A stretch of 64,000 bases of DNA. Source: Bremia lactucae. Its lineage: Eukaryota; Oomycota; Peronosporomycetes; Peronosporales; Peronosporaceae. The position numbers and the translations under genes are program-made. The DNA lies in the NCBI RefSeq assembly GCF_004359215.1, contig NC_090610.1, positions 1,831,255 to 1,895,254 of the forward strand. The letters are read 5' to 3'. Positions within the stretch are counted from its first letter, which is position 1; each line of letters begins with the position of its first letter. Shown here one piece after another: positions 11,687 to 23,100 of this stretch. The notes under the pieces were generated by a model. The model was given only the letters and a program-made list of their open reading frames with translations. It was not told where the DNA came from and ran no database searches.

Positions 11687-14221
11687 CTAAGCTTCTTCTT
11701 TAACAAGCACAGTCAACTGATTCTTTGCAGAGTAGCGACGGGTTGGAGCCATAATCGAATAAGCATTACATAATTGCGCATCTATATCGTTCACGAGTCG
11801 CCGACATGGCAATTTCTTAAAAGATTTAAGATCTTTCATTACTTTGGCACCGTTTGAGGAATCACTCGGTTGCTTTGTTTCCGTCGCGGCTCCAAAAGTT
11901 GCCGTAGCCTGCATTCTGATCCCCTGACTAATTTCAGATTCCACCTTCGCCTTTGATTTAACACTGTTTTGCAAATTGGGTTTTATCTCCTCCATGGGGA
12001 CCCATTCTTCCTTAATTATCTTGCTAACGACGTTTTCGCAGCTTGCCATTTTTGACAAGACCTCCGAGGACAGTGTTTCGGAACGATTTTGTAAAGCTTG
12101 CTGAACTTGTATAAATTTTTTGTTGGATAATCTGGTACTATTGGCTGGAGTACCAAATCGACAGGACATTTGATCAAGCTGTGCGAGACAAGCTCTTACA
12201 CGTTCTTCAATCACATTTTCATGATGCTGAAATCTACTTTTAATGAATTTGTGGCAAGGGATTGTGCTGTAGCTACCAGAGACTGTTGAACAAGGCGACG
12301 CCACTTTGTTTGCCGCACTTGCAAATCGAAAATAAACACAAAAACACAGCCAGCGGTAAGATAAATGCAATGAAAAGTTCCAAATAAAACAACGTAGTTA
12401 CCTATGAGTACGTTCAGATGTATTGTCCAAAAGAAATTGACCGATAATTTCATCTGATTTCTGTGTAATTGACTCAGAAAGTTTTCCTTGGCAGGCAGTG
12501 ATAACGGTTTTTTCGTCAGCTGCTGAACCATGCAAAATTGGCTCAGATACCTTAGCGATAGATGCTAATGCATTGTCTTTACCAAGATCGTCCACTATAT
12601 ATATGCGTGACTCGACGCCTTCCAAAAAAGGCGCTGGCATTGTATCCTCTGTTTGAACTTTCACATCCGTTTTATTACTCCTTGTTGGATTTGTACATAT
12701 GTCCTTACACACCACTAGTTCTTGTAAGATTGCACAGCTGCGATTTACGACTGTCTGCACTGCTTTATTAGCCCTTAAAGTTTGCTCCATTTGAGATCTT
12801 TTGTCGGGTAGCATAGTGGAGAGGACCTCACGTTGTTGGAAATCGTCCGTCTGTATATTCTTAGAGATCATACAAGGTCGCTCCGTTTGCGAGCTCGCTG
12901 CTTGGCGATGAACACAACAGGCCTCTCGTGACAAAGCCAGCTTAGCCGCTAATGCTTTCTTTTTTCTTAGAGCGGACAGGTGCAGGGCTTGAACTTGTGT
13001 CAGTTCTCGACGTGCTGATGTCAGCTCAGCCTTGTCTTTCTCGATAATTTGTTGCAAGTTGATTATCTTTGCGTCCGCCGCTTCATCACATTTATGTGGT
13101 AAAGGGCAGATTACATCGATCGTGCTTTCAAGCATCTGCTTTTTCGTTGTAAGAGATTGGATTTGAACTTTTAGATCACTAAGCTCATCCTCGGCTTCTT
13201 CCTTCTGCAAATACATTTTGTCCAGTAGCTGTTGTAAGTCTTCACGCTGTTGCTCCATTTTCAGCTGACCGGATTTGATTTCCTCTAATTGTTTAGAATC
13301 TATGAGCTGTCGCTTGTACATCTGCATCACTTTTTCTGCCTCCTCTTGAGCAAACGAGCGCAGTCGCCCTTCATGTTCATGTAGTGCTCGTTCAATCTGC
13401 GCAACAATTTTATGCATCACAGCCTCAGGTGCTGCTGCAATCGCAGTTTTTTCTGTGTTCTCTTTTAAATCCGCATCAGTAAATCTTCGCTGTATTTTAA
13501 CCGGTGCAAGCGTCTCTAACTCAACACTCTTTCTTCCATGTCGGCGCACAATATGCGTCTCCAAATATTCTGCTGACGAGAAATAAATTCCACAAAATTT
13601 ACACACGCAAGCTTCATGACCTGCAAAATTCATTTTGCCATTATTAAGCCCACTAATCGCTACTGACTGACGTTGCTTTTGATGTGTCTGTCTCTCTGAA
13701 ATTAACTCAGTCAGCAATGTCTTGAACTTCACTACTGCCGACGGCGAAGCTCTAAAGACACATCAGTAATCAAGCATTTATCAAGCTATCTAAATAATAA
13801 TAATAATAATACCCGTGTATTTGCAATAATTTCGCAATATTTTTCAGAACTTGGCGCAATTTTTCCACTTGCTTATCGCAACTACGAGCCCTGACTTTCC
13901 ACTTCTGTAAGCTCAGTATTATCTTATTTCGCTCCTGTTCCAACAACCGCAATTCTTGGTGCAGTGACTTTAGCATGTCACTGTCACCCGCTCGCGCAGA
14001 AAGCAAATATTCCATGGCCAGCTGCAAGATGTGAACGAGGAACCAAGCGTCGCGCGTCTTGGGGTTCCTCGAGGTACTCGGTAGTCGCGCAAATGTTATG
14101 TGAAGAGCATACGGCTCTAGTATGCTGGATTACCTTGCTGCATCACGTCAATTACGTCCAAATCTCGAAGTAGGCTCCAATTGAGCTTTTCGCTGCGATC
14201 TCGCCAGCAGAATCGCTGCAT
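11687..14221 (-). CDS. DZIP1: DZIP1/Iguana-like ciliary zinc-finger coiled-coil protein (one apparent frameshift)
   Basis: Three exons on the minus strand: 14221-13813, 13751-12402 and 12317-11687. Introns are 61 and 84 bp, and phases agree. The N-terminus (MQRFCWRDRSEKLNWSLL, later ALHITFARL, then ILQLAMEYLL) matches the Dzip-like N-terminal domain. Next come a coiled coil and one C2H2 finger (C-x2-C-x12-H-x4-H) in CKFCGIYFSSAEYLETHIV, then about 250 residues of coiled coil. Dzip1 proteins act at the basal body in cilium assembly. The two halves of the N-terminal domain lie in different frames, with the break at 14115-14134; one extra base there would restore a frame of about 796 codons. It could be an assembly indel or an early pseudogene. 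The start is 148 bp from NOL10, head to head. Confidence 0.8.
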
Positions 14222-14368
14222 GTTTGCTAGATTTCATAAATTAGAGCTGCAATTGGCTAACCGTTCTGACGTTAATGAACATAAACTGATTAATTGGTTT
14301 TGGCCAATCGTAATATCCTGCTCTATTGGCTGGTGTCTAGCAACAGATAAAAACACTTTTCGTCCAGA
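14222..14368. promoter_or_regulatory. Bidirectional intergenic promoter region, DZIP1/NOL10
   Basis: Only 147 bp separate the divergent start codons of the DZIP1-like gene (14221, -) and NOL10 (14369, +), so both promoters must share it or overlap the genes. It holds two CCAAT-type words on opposite strands (ATTGG at about 14250 and 14322). No defined oomycete initiator could be assigned with confidence. Confidence 0.5.
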
Positions 14369-16549
14369 ATGGCTGCTCTTGCAGCTTCGTCTCTTAATGG
14401 TGTCAAAATATATAACTTATCATCCGGTAAAACGCTGCCGCAATGGCTTGCTGAGAAGGGCGGCAATCGGAAGGCGCTAGCAAAAGACGAGGAATACCGT
14501 CGGCGCGTGGAACTTTTGCAAGATTTTCACTTTCGGGCAGGCTCTCAGCGTGTGCGCATGTCCCCAGATGGCAACTATGTAGTGGCTACAGGCTTGTACC
14601 CTCCTTTGGTCAAAGTTTACGATGTGCGCGACTTAAGTCTAAAGTTTGAGCGCGGATTGGACGCCGAGATAGTACAGCTCGAGGTATTGTCGAGTGATTT
14701 TGGTAAGCTCGCTTTCCTGCAGGCCGACCGATCCGTGGCCTTCCATGCGCCGTATGGTACACACTACAGCATGCGCATTCCAAGATTTGGTCGAGACATG
14801 ACGTATCACCGAGAAAATTGCGAACTATACGTGGCGGCGTCGGGTTCTGACATTTATCGCATTAATCTGGACCAAGGCCGCTTTGTGGCTCCACTGGAGC
14901 TGCAGACACAATTCTTAGCTGCAAATGTTGTGGACCTTAATCCAATTCATCAACTGTTGGGCGTCGGCTGTGACGATGGAATTGTTGAGATGTTTGACAC
15001 GAGGAACCAGCAACGAGTAGGGAGTCTAGATATTGCAGCACAGTACGCAACGAACTCAAACAAGCAGTTTGAGGTTACAGCGCTAAAATTTGATGACGAT
15101 GGGCTGACATTTGGTGTCGGAACAACTGAAGGACAGTGTCTGCTGTACGATCTGCGGTCCTCGCGTCCATTGCTAGAGAAGCACCACCAATATGGACTCC
15201 CAATTGTAAACCTACAATTTCACGACTACGCGCGAAAAGTTGTTTCATCAGACGCCAAGGTGATCAAGATTTGGGACCGTCGGGATGGTGCTGTGTTTAC
15301 AAACGTTGAAACGCCGGCGGAGATTAAGGATGTGTGCGTCGTGGAAGGATCTCAGGGAAAGTCCGGCGTACTGCTTGTGGCTGGTGAACAGGAACGTATA
15401 ATGAGTTACTATATTCCAGAGTTAGGCATCGCTCCGAAGTGGTGTTCGTTCTTGGACTCACTTACAGAAGAGTTGGAGGAAGAGGCGCAGTCCACAGTAT
15501 ACGACGACTACCGTTTCGTCACCCGTGCTGATATTGCCTCGTTTGGGCTTGATCACTTAGTAGGCACGCCGCTGCTTAAGGCATATATGCACGGATTCTT
15601 TATGAATGCTCGTCTATATAATAAGGTTAAAGCTGTGGCAGAACCTTTTGCATACGAAGAGTGGCGTAAGAAAAAGATTCAAGAAAAAATTGAATCGAAG
15701 CAGGCTAACCGTATTACTATCCCGCGCCGATTGCCCAAGATCAATCGCGCCACAGCTGAGCGGATTCTGCAAAACGAAAGCAAACGAAAAAAAGGCAATA
15801 CTCAAGTCGGCGATGAGACCAACTCCGACCAAAATTTCTCGAACCCGCTTCGTGACGAGCGTTTCTCGCGGATGTTTACATCATCAGATTTTGAAGTTGA
15901 CGAAGAAAGTGAGGCGTACCGTATGCTTCATCCAAGCGCAGCTAATACGCGGCAGAAGCTCAAGCAGCAGGAAGACATGGACAGTGATGCTGGCACCGAC
16001 GATGAGGCTGCTGACGACGAGGTGAGTGATCGGTTTGCCCGTGTGATCGACGATGATGAGGAAGAAAACACACTTGAAGGAAGTCCGAGTGACGAGTTTT
16101 CAGACGAGGGGCAAGAAGTTCAGCAGCCGGCGGCGAAGCGGACTTCTCCGAAAGAAAAACGGAGACCTCCCCCCAAGTTTTATGAAATTGCAAATGGCGA
16201 GAAGGTGGGTGATCTCATGTCTTTCGGATCCTCAAGTGATCGTGCTGCACAACGCGAGAGAAAAGAATTGGCCAGGCTGCCACTCGCAAAGCGATTAAAA
16301 ATTCAGCGTATTCATGAAAGCGAGCGTAGTGCTTTTAAGAAGGCGGAAACTACTGATGGCGGCTATATCCGTGAAATGTCCTTCGTGCCGCAGGCGGATA
16401 TGCGCAAACTACATCGTGCTTCAAAGCGCGAAGGAAATGGCGCGGACCAGGATGACTCGGCATTTGGAAATGATAAGCGGCGGAAAAAGCGTGGAGTTGG
16501 TGATTTAAGGCTTTCGAATCCTTCAGGGCGAGGCCATTTCCGCAGATAA
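14369..16549 (+). CDS. NOL10: Nucleolar protein 10 (NOL10/ENP2), WD40 rRNA-processing factor
   Basis: This is an intact, intronless frame of 726 residues. The N-terminus (SLNGVKIYNLSSGKTLPQWL) and the following repeats (VRMSPDGNYVVATGLYPP, GVGCDDGIVEMFDTRN, KIWDRRDGAVFTNVET) form the WD40 propeller to about residue 380. A NUC153-type motif, DERFSRMFTSSDFEVD, lies near residue 496. The tail is acidic then strongly basic, ending SNPSGRGHFRR. Yeast Enp2 is a nucleolar component of the small-subunit processome that supports 40S rRNA maturation. The length matches the family, and the start is supported by homology from the first ten residues. It is head to head with the DZIP1-like gene. Confidence 0.97.
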   Translation: MAALAASSLNGVKIYNLSSGKTLPQWLAEKGGNRKALAKDEEYRRRVELLQDFHFRAGSQRVRMSPDGNYVVATGLYPPLVKVYDVRDLSLKFERGLDAEIVQLEVLSSDFGKLAFLQADRSVAFHAPYGTHYSMRIPRFGRDMTYHRENCELYVAASGSDIYRINLDQGRFVAPLELQTQFLAANVVDLNPIHQLLGVGCDDGIVEMFDTRNQQRVGSLDIAAQYATNSNKQFEVTALKFDDDGLTFGVGTTEGQCLLYDLRSSRPLLEKHHQYGLPIVNLQFHDYARKVVSSDAKVIKIWDRRDGAVFTNVETPAEIKDVCVVEGSQGKSGVLLVAGEQERIMSYYIPELGIAPKWCSFLDSLTEELEEEAQSTVYDDYRFVTRADIASFGLDHLVGTPLLKAYMHGFFMNARLYNKVKAVAEPFAYEEWRKKKIQEKIESKQANRITIPRRLPKINRATAERILQNESKRKKGNTQVGDETNSDQNFSNPLRDERFSRMFTSSDFEVDEESEAYRMLHPSAANTRQKLKQQEDMDSDAGTDDEAADDEVSDRFARVIDDDEEENTLEGSPSDEFSDEGQEVQQPAAKRTSPKEKRRPPPKFYEIANGEKVGDLMSFGSSSDRAAQRERKELARLPLAKRLKIQRIHESERSAFKKAETTDGGYIREMSFVPQADMRKLHRASKREGNGADQDDSAFGNDKRRKKRGVGDLRLSNPSGRGHFRR

Positions 16550-16799
16550 ATCTTGGAACATTCTTTGTTTCTTACCTTTAGCTAATTATTGCTTAAACCC
16601 ACCCCTCAGTGAAGTTCGCAACGAAGATGCGAGGACAAGAAAGCGTACCATCATAAAATAGTATTTTCTATATTTTGACAATCAAGAACAAGCCTGACGA
16701 GAAAATAAAATCTCCTAGACGAAATATTAAAACCAAGGGACTCACAAAAGTAAACATGCAAAATTGCTTTTGAAGCAGAATATAAAACTTATTTGAAAC

Positions 16800-18410
16800 A
16801 TGCAGTATTTGTTAATCTCAATTCTGACGACCTGGCTGCACATGCCGCTCTTAGCGCAGCGTGTGGCTGTGCTTACGGACGTGGAAGGAAACTGGCAATA
16901 CGTTCGTAACGTTGTTAGCCAATCCGCTTGTTTGAAGCTGACAATAAGAGCTCGTGAGGAAACCCTGGAACTGCGCGATGACTGCATGCTAATATTTGGA
17001 GGCGACGCGGGTGACAAAGGGAATAATACACTCAAGTGAGAAATCGCTATATTAGGTTGAGTTGTAAACAATGACACAAGAAAAATTGCAGATGTTACGA
17101 GCAGCTCGTAAATTTGAAAAAGCGCCACCAGGACCGAGTCATACTTCTTGTGGGTAACCGCGACGTAAACAAAATACGGCTTACGTCGGAGCTTGATGAT
17201 AGTGAAATGAATTTGAGCTATATGGCCAAAGGTTGGTGTTTTTAAGAATTAAAACTGACTTGATGAACTGTCATACTATTATTATGGATGCACAGAAACT
17301 TTGGATGGACCGACGTGGGTGCCAAAGGACAAACGTTTGACGCTAAAAAAATTCTTAAACGATCAAATCAACTGTACGACACTTGACGCAAAGGAGAGTG
17401 CGCTTGATGCGGTCAATACTAAGACAAATCGACTTAAATGGATGCTCGATCACACGATGGGGGCTCAGGGAGATTTTGAGCGACGTCGGGCTGAGCTTTA
17501 TTTGAATCAAGCGAATCATGACGAGGAAATTACGGATGAAATTGTTATGAGTTCGTACGCCGATAGCATCCGCGAGGATGGTGTGCTACGTGAGTATTTA
17601 TTACAAGGCAGCTTGGCTTTTGTGATGCATCAGACACTGTTTGTGCATGGTGGAATCATTGACGGTGACAAGGATGCCAGCTTTTCTGCACTTGGTTTCG
17701 TTCCTAATGAACCATTAAAGCGCTTCGACTCAGTTCTGGAGTGGGTTAAACACCTAAATGCATGGTATCGAGAACAAATTCAGGAATGGATTGATCATCC
17801 AACTTGGAATGAAGATCGCTCTTCTCGCGGTGGGAATAAATTGATACGTTATGTTGAGCCTGGTTATGCTAATAGTGTTGTTATGGGCCGTCACTTATTG
17901 CCCTCGGGAATGCCGACTTTAATGCCAGACGAAATCGTGTCGCTGCTTTCGAATAGTGGTATTCGACGTATAATTATGGGACACACACCTCACGGCAATT
18001 GCCCGACAGTCGTCAAGCACCCATACAAGCAACACGGCACGTGTGCAGAAGGCCGCAGCAGTGACGTGGTAGCATTTGAAGATGTGATTATGTGTGATAC
18101 AAGCTACAGCGACATTCGAGCACCAGACAATCGCGGTAGTGCTGCGTCAGAAATTGTAGTCGATGCAACTGGGCGTGTTAGCATAAGTGGCGTATTGGAA
18201 GATGGGCGACATATAAAGTATGATCCAGACGTGGATCCATGGGTCGGTCGCTGGCTTCAAGATGGTAGAATGGTCAAGGCTCGACTTGTTGACGATGAGG
18301 CACGTGATACAGCAACGTATTTGATTTTTCACGTGGAAAATGGCTACGAATACACGTATAAGTACCTTACTGCTACGGAATTGCATCGAATTGGATTAAA
18401 AAGGTTATAA
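16800..18410 (+). CDS. Secreted calcineurin-like metallophosphatase
   Basis: Three exons (16800-17035, 17092-17231, 17296-18410) with introns of 56 and 64 bp and consistent phases give 496 residues. Residues 1-20 look like a signal peptide. The metallophosphoesterase signature follows in order: DVEGN (27-31), GGDAGDKG (67-74), GNRD (100-103), HGG (243-245) and GHTP (354-357), which would hold the two-metal centre. The second residue block is GNRD where the classic motif is GNH(D/E), so one ligand is altered. Substrate unknown; a secreted or endomembrane phosphatase is the likely role. No membrane anchor is visible after the signal peptide. Confidence 0.88.
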
Positions 18411-18634
18411 ATTTGTAAGATAGCTAATAATTAATCTGTTGCATTTTTATCGCCTAGACGCGCAATTGCAGGCATGCAATTAAAATTGCGATTTTTTTCA
18501 AATTAAGCGGGACATCTGCGCAGCTATGGGATCGTTCAACATTTTCTCTAATCACAAGAATTCCGAAGAAACGTACCTTTGCAAACTGTTCAAAACATGA
18601 ATCTTTATTGGCATGTGCCTTATAGGCTGGCAAT
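18411..18634. other. Intergenic spacer
   Basis: AT-rich sequence between the phosphatase stop and the first recognisable A-type LTR. No gene or repeat is visible. Confidence 0.6.
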
Positions 18635-19081
18635 TGGTTACATAAGCATTATTTCCTATGAGTAATAATTGAATTTATGTTCTGTGAAAGGGACTAAGCA
18701 AAAAAGTACAAATAATTATCTTTATTGATTATTCGAGTTAATAAATTCAATATTACCAATTTTGGTAATATTGATGGAATAAGACTTTGATTTTATTGAT
18801 TGGTGCGCAAAGAGGAGCCATGCATAGTTTGTATTATTAATACAATAAAGTCAGAAGTAGATAGAAGATTGTTATGTAGGAGCTTAATATATAAATAAAT
18901 TTTACTTTTTCTCAATTCTGAAAGCCTCAAAACTAACCTTTGGTAGCTAAGACTACTTAGCTACCTGTAATCTTCCAATGAACGTAATGTACGTGAAGTA
19001 ACCGAGCCACCCCATCTTCACTGTAATCAGTGTGGGTTATCTAGTACTGTTAATAGGACTAGCAAAGGGTGCCATGTTACA
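18635..19081 (+). repeat. Gy2 5' LTR (A type)
   Basis: This aligns by eye with 25497-25964 over most of its length, including the palindromic word AATATTACCAATTTTGGTAA, GTAGGAGCTTA, GTAGCTAAGACTACTTAGCT and TTCACTGTAATCAG. It ends in TTACA at 19081. Its left edge lacks the usual TGTAACGGGG start and is probably truncated. The two LTRs differ at many positions, so the element is old. Confidence 0.8.
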
Positions 19082-19083
19082 TC

Positions 19084-19091
19084 TGGTAGCA
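19084..19091 (+). promoter_or_regulatory. Primer-binding site, initiator tRNA-Met type
   Basis: TGGTAGCA begins two bases after the LTR end. It is complementary to the 3' end (TGCTACCA) of eukaryotic initiator tRNA-Met, the usual primer for Ty3/gypsy reverse transcription. The same site stands at 36972-36979 (Gy4) and, reversed, at 32509-32516 (Gy3). Confidence 0.8.
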
Positions 19092-20150
19092 CTTCGTAGT
19101 CCGTTCAACGGCCAAAGCATGTTTTATCCAACATGGACATGTTGGATGAAGAACGAGAAAGCTTTCAAGACCCTCAAGAAGGCTTTCACGCAACGCGTGA
19201 AATATTCTGAGCTCGGTCATAAGCGGGCCAGCCGTTAGCGCAATGTTGTTCGCTCTACAAAGAGACGAGCAAAATCCGGCAATAGCCGAGTTCACTTAGC
19301 ATGAACTCGACGGGGCCCAAGAGAAAGTAGCCTTGCTTCACCAGCAAGGCTCTCAACAAACAGAGATGTTGAGATCAGGGAGTCAACAATGTTGAGACAT
19401 CAGCATTAAGATGCTGCTAGTGAGCCGACGCTTCCGCGTGGACCCGGAAGAAATACTATAGAAATCTCTAAGTTTAAGGCAACCAAAGCGACTCCCTTTT
19501 AATATGGCTCGTCGTATTAGACGAAGCGAAAGAAGGATTTCAGCCTGAAACAGGCTTTCATCCACTAGGGTGCATATCGTCCATTGAATACGACAAAAAA
19601 ACAGAGGTTCAGAACCCATGGACCTCTCGTATGTAGAGAGCGAGAAACCTCGCTCTTCAAATTACAAACGATTACAAAAATGTAATCGTTGCTAAAAAAT
19701 GGGTCACTACGCCTTTGACTGTAGTGCCCCAAAGCCAGTGCCAAATAACACTGAGCGAAAGGACCGACCTCTCGGTAGGAATAGCGGAGGACGCGGACCC
19801 GACGTGTTGCGAAACCGCAACGGCGAGGCGAATCGTAAGAAAAACGGTCGGGGTCAGTAGGTGCGGAGCGCCCTACTGATCCAGCAACGTCAAAAGAATT
19901 TGCAGGCCTTTTGACCAAAGTTGCTCCTGACACACAAACGTTGTGTGTAACTGCCCCAGGGATGAGGTTAACCTCATCACCCTTGCCACTTAAGTCCCTA
20001 GTCAATTGTGGGGCGTCGAATAATTTTATTAGACGCCAATCGCAAGAAGATGGCAAACTCGAGTTTATTGAGCGCAATCCCTCTCTAACGAGGATGACAG
20101 CGCGCCTAGCAATAGGTGTATCTGTACAGTAAGAAACATCTAGTTGACAT
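19092..20150 (+). pseudogene. Gy2 gag and retropepsin remnants
   Basis: Gag is reduced by deletions compared with Gy3. A basic zinc-knuckle region survives at about 19650-19860. Protease sequence follows at 19911-20132 (KVAPDTQTLCVTAPGM and LVNCGASNNFIRRQSQEDGK). The active-site aspartate is replaced (N-C-G-A). Stops interrupt all parts. Confidence 0.8.
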
Positions 20151-23100
20151 CCAATACACGTTACAGGGAAAACAGTACGATGATGATATATTGTACTTGA
20201 TTTGGATGACAAATTTGATGTCATCCTTGGATTACCATGGCTCATAAAGTACTAGCCATGTATAAATTAGCAGCATCAATCCTATCTCTTGTTCATCATC
20301 TGGCCAACTGATGAACGTCTTGGAGCGTCCACAAGCGTGTGCATGCCCTGCGAGTGCGATGGCATCACTTGTGGATCAGTCGTTAGCATGACTGCACAAG
20401 ACCTCAGTGAAAATACCCATCAAACTGTGGAGTTAGATTTCGACGGCTGTGCACAAGCACAGACCCCGCTAAAGGTTCACCATTGTGACGTGGACATAGT
20501 TACCGATGGCTGTACACAAGCACAGGCAGCGTCGAAGTTCGACCACTTGAATAAGTTGAGTGATACGAAATAAGGATGCTAACTTGTAATGCAACATCCA
20601 ACAGAATTTAAAATGCCTGTCTATAAGAGCCAGTGCGAATGTCTTTGATCGACTGGATGGTAGCGCAACCACAGCTAGAGGCAGTTAATGAGGATACTCC
20701 TAAATAAAGCTCGAGAGAACAAATCCCCAAGAATTTGTGGGAATAAGTTCCCAGAAACCTGTGGTCAAAGGCTCCCAGTACCTTTGGAAATAAGTTCCAA
20801 AGGGAAAAGTGAGACAATAAATGTCTTAGTAAACAATGGATCAAGTGAAGGCACTTTTACGCTTGATCTAGTAGCGCTTCGAATTCAAATTCGGTGCTAA
20901 CTCAATTACTAACGCTTCAACCGAAACGGTTCTTGCGTGATCTGCGTAGTGGCAAAGTCAAGCAGATCTGCGTACTTGACACAGATGACAACTACGTGGC
21001 CGATATTCGGTCGGAAATAGTATTTTCTAAGAGCGAACGGGTTCTCAGCACCTCATCGATGGACGAAAGAGTCCACGGTAAGAAGACTCCGATTGAAATT
21101 TTTACGTCCCATCGTGGGAATTTTTGAAGACAAACCCCCTTTATTAAGGATTTTATAGAATTTAAGGATATCCTTCCTGATCAGTACTGTACGGGTTGCC
21201 TAAGGATAAAGGCACTCGACACGAAATCGACTTAATTTTAGTTTCGAAACAATTTGTCATGAAGCAGTGGTTATTGCTTCGTGTATTAGCGATCGATATT
21301 ATATCTACCGATCGCTTAGCAGCAGGCCATGTGAGGGATTCAACCTCTTTACATAGCTCTCCGACCTTCTGTGTGTGTAAAGCAACAAAGGATGCCGGAT
21401 TGTGCACGATTTCAAAAAATCGGACGCCGTAACGGTATCGTCTCAAACGCCGATACCGCGATAGGACGTAATCATTGATTGTATGTCCAAGAGTACTATA
21501 TTTTCGTCGATGGATCTGATGGATGGATTCTATCTGATACCAATGCGTGAACAAGAAATCCCGTTCACAGCATTAAGCACCCTAAGCGGTATGCTATGGG
21601 AGTGACTAGTCATACCATAGGGACTTGGTAGTGCCCCTGCGACTTGTAACAAATGTGTAGCCAATCTGTTAAGATCGGTGCGGGATTTCGATTCGAGTTT
21701 TTTTATAAAATATCTACGTTCAATGGAGAACCATGAATGGAAAGTCGGTCGTTGAAGTATATCGGACCCACGTTCGAAAAATTCTTACACTTATGCGTAA
21801 GCACGAGTAGTATGCAAGGCCTAAGAAGTGTATGTTCGCTGCAATCGAAATACCACTTCTTGGATGCATCGTGGGTAAACACGGTGTACACCCGGATCCG
21901 AAAAAGATCAAGGCGATCACCGTTTGGCCTGTGCCAGTCGATCTAAAGTGACTTTGAATGTTCCTCAGCTTAGCGGCGTACCTGCACAAGTAGTCACCCA
22001 ATTATGCCGAAATGACAGTACATCTATCTTCTTTGTTGAAGAAAAATGAAAAGTGGTCATGGAACGCTGATTATCAGCGTTCCATTGAGGGTATCGAGCA
22101 AATCTTGATGCAATCGCCAATCCTGGCGAGTGCGAACCAAGACGGACCGATTCATGTGGTCTGTGGCGCCACCGATTTTGCAATCGGCTGTGAGTTATTT
22201 TGATATGACACAGACGGCGTAGAGCGCGACGTCTTTTATAAATCGCGTCACTTTCAACCAGCTCTACGCAACTATCTAGTTCATGACAATAAACTCCTTG
22301 CCAAATAATACGCACTGGCTTAGATTGAGATCATCTCTTGGGATATAGACCGTTCATTGTGTATACGGACCATGCGTCTTTACACACGGTCGTAAACAGT
22401 CTACACCTCTCACAAAAAAGAATGGCGAGATGGTTGTCTTTCTTTGCGGAGTATAACTTCTCCGTGGAGCTTAAGCCAGGAAGACCTAACGTCGTCGCTG
22501 ATGTCCTTTCGCGCCGATCCGATGTCGAGCCGGCTGCGCAAGCGAATAGTGAGCATAAGGCCACTGATACAACAATAAGTGTTCCGTCGTCAACATTGCT
22601 CGACGACGTTAGAAAAGCTCATCAAGAAGAATAGGTTCTTTAAGGGTTGATGGATTACCTTAGAGATCCATCCCGACAATCCTTTTAAGGATTGTCCGAA
22701 TTGTAGCGATCCTAAGCAGATCGATACACAACACGCAATGGGCTACTGTATAACAAAGCCATTGCTGGCGATACACCTTGTGTCGTCATCCCCACCATAA
22801 TGATTTGCGCTTACGCATCATGCATCAGTGCCACGATGCACCAATAAGTGGTCATCGTGTTAGTGATAAGACCCATCTCACGATAAGTCGCGACTTCTGC
22901 TGGCCACGCCAGTATGCGTTTCGTCCGCAAGTGCATACTTTCTTGCGATTTTTTTAAACGGGTGAAGTCCAGTGCTTCATCTCGTGCTCCGTTACAACCT
23001 CTGCCTGTTCCGGCAGAGTGTTATCAGTCTGTTTCCATGAACTTTGTCTTCGGATTCCCGACGGCGAATATAAGAATTATGGTATTCTTGTTTTTGTTGA

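Noticed and set aside
15606..16298. Alternative-frame ORFs inside NOL10 (139, 81, 77 codons)
   Set aside because: They are in other frames of an intact WD40/NUC153 gene; charged low-complexity code makes long shadows.
21965..22315. 116-codon minus-strand ORF, repeated identically at 28670-29020
   Set aside because: It is the shadow of gypsy RNase H; its conservation reflects the duplication of the dead element.
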